Positions 59,411 to 64,000 of a stretch of 64,000 nucleotides of DNA are shown here, piece after piece. The stretch's first letter is position 1. Each line of letters starts with the position of its first letter. The DNA lies in assembly GCA_022925895.1 (NCBI GenBank), contig JAKSYS010000180.1:30460-94459 (forward strand), written 5' to 3'. The notes beneath the pieces are model-generated. The model was not told where the DNA came from. It made no database searches and saw nothing but the letters and a program-made list of their open reading frames with translations. A program made the translations under genes and the position numbers. The DNA comes from Fragilaria crotonensis (Eukaryota; Bacillariophyta; Fragilariophyceae; Fragilariales; Fragilariaceae).

Positions 59411-62400
59411 TTATCATGGTCTCACATGTGGATACCAGGGCCACTATCACTAGTGTCCGGACCAAACTCTCCAGTCTCGATCATGCCATGCGTGAAATCG
59501 ATTCTGACATTGAACTCTTTAATGACTATGTCCTTGGATTGGTCAGCAAGCTCTCTGCCAGGGGTGAACAAACCCAAGATCTCCTGGTGAATCTGTTCAA
59601 AGGTTACAAGGCCTGCAAGGATGCTGAGTTTGTGGACTACATCAAGAAGAAGGAAGACTTCTATGAAGAAGGTGGCCAAGTTGAGTATCAACAGCTCATG
59701 GACTGGGCTCTCAACAAGTTCAAAACCAGGAAAGAGTCAGAGCAGTGGTGCCTCAAGACTACAGAGGAGGAAACTATCATTGCCTTGCAATCCCAAGTCA
59801 AAACCCTCATGTCCAATCAGAAGAAACCTAATCCAGCAAGTGGCAAGTCCAGTGGAGGTGGAAAGAAGGACAACAAGCAGGGAAACAAGAAAGACAAGGG
59901 TAAAGGCAAGTTCAGAGTTGAGGATCTTCCAGCATGGGTACATGTTCATCCCAAGGAAGGAGAGAAGCAGTCCAAGACTGTTGAAGGCAAGGACTACCAT
60001 TGGTGCCCCAATCACAACAGGTGGACCAGACACAAGCCTTCTGACTGTAAGGGTATTGGTTTCAAAGGTGGTCCCAAGAAGGATCAAGGCAACAAGGGTC
60101 AAGACTCCAAGCAGCCTAGCATGAAACTGGCCAAAGCTCTCTCGCAGCCATCTCCGATGATGATGAATGATGGGGACGCCCAATGGACTGCGTGTTCATT
60201 GGGCTTTGGATTTTCAAGTGGTGGCAGAGATGGTGCGCAGACGTGTGCTACCTCTTCAGCCATGGCTTGGAGGCCATTGTCCAATCAATTCAGGTGTGGG
60301 TTACCAATCCAACTTCCAGCAAGGCCTCAAGAAAGGGGGAGAAATTGGAAGGTGCACCCAGTCACAGTGTCTGAATATGTCAAGTCATGGATGCATGATG
60401 GGAGTTTCAGCATGCAACCAAGACCAAGACCTTGGATGAAGGGCAAAGGGCCAAGATACAAAAGAAATTCCACTCAACTCAACTGCCTGACAGCAGTCAT
60501 TGCAATGAAGGCAAGGCAAGCCCACCAAGATGAAGCAGCAAGCTTTGATACTGATTCCAAGGCTATTAGGATTGACAACTGTGCGTCCTATTGCATTTCC
60601 AATGACAAGAAAGACTTCATCACTCCTCTCAAGAGGGTCAACAAAAAGTTGAAGGGGTTGGGTGGAACACTTACTGAGATCTACTCAGGGACTATCAAGT
60701 GGTCAATTGAAGATGATGCAGGAGTTCCTCATGACATTGTCATTCCACATGGGCTCTATGTCAAGGATTCACCTTCAAAGCTGTTGTCTCCACAGCATTG
60801 GGCCCAGACTGCCCAAGACTTCAAGCCTTTGCCAAGAGGCACATGGTGTGCAACATACCATGACAGCATTCAACTACACTGGGCTCAAAGACAGCACACC
60901 AAAACAGTGAGGTTGAACCAGGGGAGTGGCAACATTGCAACCATGTATACTGCTCCAAGCTACAAGGCGGCTTTCAGCACCTTCTGCAACATGTGTGAGG
61001 TGGGACTGGATGAGGATGACCCAATCATCAACATGGAAACCCATCTCATCCCTGATGATGAAAATGAAGACTGTCAGGAACCTCTTCATCAACCAGAAGC
61101 ACCAGATACCTCATCCCAAGGGGTGGATTGGAGTCAGCCTCCAAATACACCAGTCTCATTTGACCTTGATGCTACTGACCGCACCGACTTGCCAGTCGTC
61201 ATTGACGACGAAGAGGACACTGCCGTTCATGAGAACCCAGCTGCAGAGTTCCTTCGCTGGCATCACAAGTTGAATCACATGTCGGCTGCCAAAATGCAAA
61301 GCATGGCCAAGCGCGGTTTGCTCGAAGAAGTTGGCCAAGTGCCAAGTTCCAACTTGCACCAGCTGCTTGTATGGAAAGGCCACCAAAGACCATGGAGAAC
61401 CAAGCCAAAGGGTGGTCAACAAGGTGGAAAACTTCGAACAGCCTCAGAGCCGGGACAGTGCATCAGCATCGATCAGTTGGAGTCCAGTACTCCAGGGCTC
61501 ATCGCCCAAGTCAAGGGTTGGCTCACCAAGAAAAGGTACAAGGTGGCAACAATCTTTGTGGATCACTTCAGTGGTTTGTCTTACATCCACCTTCAGAAGT
61601 CAACCAATGCAGATGAAACTCTTGAAGCAAAGCTGGCCTTTGAGAGGTATGCTTCCAAGTTCAAGGTCCAAGTCAAGAGTTATCAAGCTGACAATGGCAG
61701 GTTTGCAGATAACAAGTTCATGGCAGCTGTCAAGGAAGCAGGTCAGACAATCACTTTCTGTGGAGTCAATGCACATTTTCAGAATGCTGTGGCAGAAAGA
61801 AGGATCAGGACTCTGCAAGACCAAGCAAGAACTATGTTGATTCATGCTCAGCACAGGTGGCCTAAGGCTATTGATGCACATCTCTGGCCTTATGCTCTCA
61901 GAGTGGCAAATGAAGTTCACAACTCTACACCAACAATTGGAAGAGAGGATCACAAGTCTCCCTTTGAGTTGTTTGCAAGGTCTGAAGTCACTTCAAATCT
62001 GAATCATTTTCAACCTTTTGGATGTCCTGTGTTTGTCCTCGACAACAAGATGCAATCTGGCCAGAAATTGCCCAAGTGGGAGGTCAGAGCTCGCATGGGA
62101 GTCTACCTTGGTATATCCATGCAGCATGCCCGCAGTGTGGCTCTTGTTCTCAACCTCAAGACTGGCCATGTATCTCCCCAGTTTCATGTCACATTTGATC
62201 CCAAGTTTGAGACAGTCAGGCAGTCCCTGGGCAACCTGTCACCTCCATCAGAATGGCAGAAGCTTTGTGGATTCAAGGCCTCATCATCTTCCAGGCTTCA
62301 AGGCATCAAGCAATCAGCTCAAGCTCAAGGTTTGCAACGTGGTGTCCCCTTCATGGAATTTGATCTGGAACCTGGAGAATCGGTCAATGAGGGAGAGGCT

Positions 62401-62520
62401 CAAGCATCTCAAACACCACTTCCAGTTTCTGAGGGAGAACAAGGTGAAGAACTTCCTGTCCAACTCAGGAGGTCCCAAGACTCAACAAGATCCAGGGGCT
62501 GCATCAACAAAAGTCTCTGA
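59411..62520 (+). CDS. Copia H Gag C-terminus, protease and integrase
   Basis: TSVRTKLSSLDHAMREIDSD (Gag), then a Cys/His cluster WCPNHNRWTRHKPSDC that resembles a modified zinc knuckle. IRIDNCASYCISNDKKD is the likely protease active site. Integrase: LRWHHKLNHMSAAKMQSMA (His pair). The Cys pair (CQVPTCTSCLYGKAT) is in another frame between shifts at about 61330 and 61380, which cancel. Catalytic residues are TIFVDHFSG, YQADNGRFAD and NAVAERRIRTLQ. RMGVYLGISMQHARSVALVL follows. It stops at 62520 by a shift before RT. No stop lies between Gag and protease. Confidence 0.9.
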
Positions 62521-63303
62521 TGAACCTTCCAGCAAGGCAGGATCCAAGGTCTTTGATGTGGCACAACTTTGAAGCCAAGTTGGAGGACAAGCTTCCTTAT
62601 TATGTGGCCTTTGAAGCTATCAAAGAGTGGATGGACATTGAGGAGAGCAGCATCCCATGCTGGCTTTTGCCGCCTCCGCAGATCCCGACACGATGTACTA
62701 CCATGAGGCCATGAGGGAGCCAGATCGCGCCGAATTCATCAAGGCAATGGAGAAGGAGGTCAAGAGTCACACCGAAAACGAAGTTTGGGAGTTGGTCCCA
62801 AGGTCATCAGTCCCTCCAGGAACCAAGATTCTTCCAGCAGTGTGGGCCATGAAGCGCAAGCGCAGAATTGCACAAGAGAAGTTTACAAGTGGAAGGCAAG
62901 GCTCAACATTGATGGATCCAAGCAAGAGGAAGGTGTCAACTACTGGGAAACATTCTCACCTGTGGCATCATGGGCAGCCATCATGATGGTGCTCATCACA
63001 ACCTTGATTCATGGATGGCACACCAAACAAATTGATTTTGTGTTGGCCTACACCCAGGCAGAGGTGGAGTGTGAACTCTACATGGCCATCCCAAAAGGCT
63101 TTGAGGTGGAGGGAGACTATGTCCTCAAGCTGAAGAAGAATCTCTTTGGTCAGAAGCAAGCTGGCAGAGTGTGGAACCAGCATCTGGTGGACAAGCTCAA
63201 GGAGGTTGGTTTCATTCCAAGTGAGATTGATGAATGCCTCTTCTACAAAGGGAAGTCAGTTTTTGTTCTATACACGGATGATTCCATTCTGGTGACCAGA
63301 TGA
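62521..63303 (+). pseudogene. Copia H reverse transcriptase
   Basis: Segments in three frames: MREPDRAEFIKAMEKEVKSH and VPPGTKILPAVWAMKRKRRI (62657-62880), then VYKWKARLNIDGSKQEEGVN, TKQIDFVLAYTQAEVECELY (first RT Asp) and VFVLYTDDSILVTR (YTDD in the position of YVDD), stopping at 63303 by a frame change. A, B, C and F have YVDD and D has QVDD. Confidence 0.88.
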
Positions 63304-64000
63304 ACAAGAGTTGGAAGACATTATCCAAGAGATGAAGTCAGTTGGCCTTAACCTTACAGTGGAAGGAGACATCTCAGACTTTCTTGGAGTTCAAATTGAC
63401 AGAGTCAATGCCACCACCTTCAACCTCTCTCAACCTCACCTCATCAATGATGTCATCAAGAGCTCAGACTGGATGGGAAGAATGTGGCAATCAAAGAAAA
63501 CCACAGGAGCTTCAAGCAGACTCTCACCAGGCATCTGGATTCTCCACCATTTGATGATCACTTCAATTATCGCCGTGTCATTGGTCAGATGAACTATCTG
63601 GAGAAGTGTTCAAGGCTTGACATCTCATGTGCAGTCCACCAAGGAGCAAGGTTTGTGTCCAACCCAAGGTTCCAACATGGCAAGGCATTGAAGTGGTTGG
63701 GGAGGTACCTGGTTGGTTCAAGGGACAAAGGCATGATCTATTCCCCAGCAATCAAAGCTTTGATGTCTATGTGGATGCATCATTCAGGGGATTGGGACCC
63801 AGAGAATGCAGAATGGGATCCAGACACAGCAAGGTCAAGAACTGGCTATGTCATCCTTTATGCCTCATGTCCAGTCATATGGGCATCAAGCTTCAGTCTG
63901 AGATTGCTCTATCAACAACAGAGAGTGAATATTTGGCAATTTCAACAGCCACAAGAGAAGTGCTACCATTGATGGAGTTGGTGCAAGAAATGCAAGATCA
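63304..64000 (+). pseudogene. Copia H RT connection and RNase H (runs off the window)
   Basis: MKSVGLNLTVEGDISDFLGV (63311-63460), then YRRVIGQMNYLEKCSRLDIS and ALKWLGRYLVGSRDKGMIYS. RNase H in a further frame: FDVYVDASFSGDWDPENAEW (Asp) and ALSTTESEYLAISTATREVL (Glu), read to the last base of the window. The catalytic third position is beyond the edge. Confidence 0.87.

Larger units (their letters stand above)
58440..64000 (+). mobile_element. Copia H: copia element of another lineage, truncated by the window edge
   Basis: Leader or LTR from about 58440, Gag from 58949, then protease, HHCC integrase, RT and RNase H reaching the right edge. Gag resembles J and not A-F. Codon usage and CpG content differ clearly from the rest of the window: long stretches have almost no CpG. 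Frame changes occur near 59410, 61330, 61380, 62520, 62650, 62860, 63300, 63460 and 63760. The 3' end is outside the window. Confidence 0.88.

Noticed and set aside
1-64000. Host protein-coding genes, rRNA, tRNA genes, CRISPR
   Set aside because: Every substantial frame belongs to a retroelement or is a shadow; no cloverleaf, rRNA-like or regularly spaced repeat pattern was seen.
1-64000. UGA recoded as a sense codon throughout
   Set aside because: The long intact Pol frames (A2, C, D) use no internal UGA; the UGA appears only at the Gag-protease boundary.

Overview
The window is a eukaryotic repeat block: essentially all of it is LTR retrotransposon of the Ty1/copia type (gag, protease, integrase, reverse transcriptase, RNase H in that order) plus one tyrosine-recombinase (YR) retrotransposon. 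I see no host single-copy gene, rRNA, tRNA or CRISPR array. The copia proteins (protease motif DSHADT, integrase with RRW..GL..A before a TTQ.G.R block, chromo-like module between integrase and RT) resemble the CoDi-type copia elements known from diatoms and other heterokont algae, so a diatom or related stramenopile is the most likely host. That is inference from element type; no host gene is available to confirm it.

Layout. (1) 1-12994: copia A1 (+), starting exactly at its primer site because its 5' LTR is outside the window. It is split at 2867 by Y1, a YR retrotransposon on the minus strand (2875-9734) with split direct repeats. (2) 12995-14814: decayed gag and leader of copia J (-). (3) 14815-15430: gag fragment of a second YR element, Y2 (+). 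(4) 15431-58257: a nest. Copia E (+, mostly gag) holds copia A2 (-, 16180-56919). A2 holds copia B1 (-, 17079-23601) in RNase H and copia C (-, 26872-54727) in protease. C holds copia F (+, 26882-34257) in its 3' LTR, copia D (-, 36116-43458) between integrase and RT, and copia B2 (+, 46624-53154) in gag. Target-site duplications of 4-5 bp and coding sequence that rejoins across each insertion support this order. (5) About 58440-64000: copia H (+), a different lineage poor in CpG, running off the right edge.

The families share machinery. A, B, C and F use the same putative primer-binding motif (TTTATCAGACCCA, one G after the LTR) and a polypurine tract ending in GGGGAC directly before the 3' LTR. 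D and E instead use GGTTATGAGCCC, complementary to an initiator-Met tRNA anticodon arm. B (both copies), C and F each have one in-frame UGA, always followed by C, between gag and protease, which suggests Gag-Pol is made by stop-codon readthrough. A has no stop there.

Most reading frames are broken by 1-2 nt indels, yet the LTR pairs of F and D have no substitutions that I can see and differ, if at all, only in homopolymer or short-repeat length. Much of the apparent decay may therefore be consensus indel error in the assembly.
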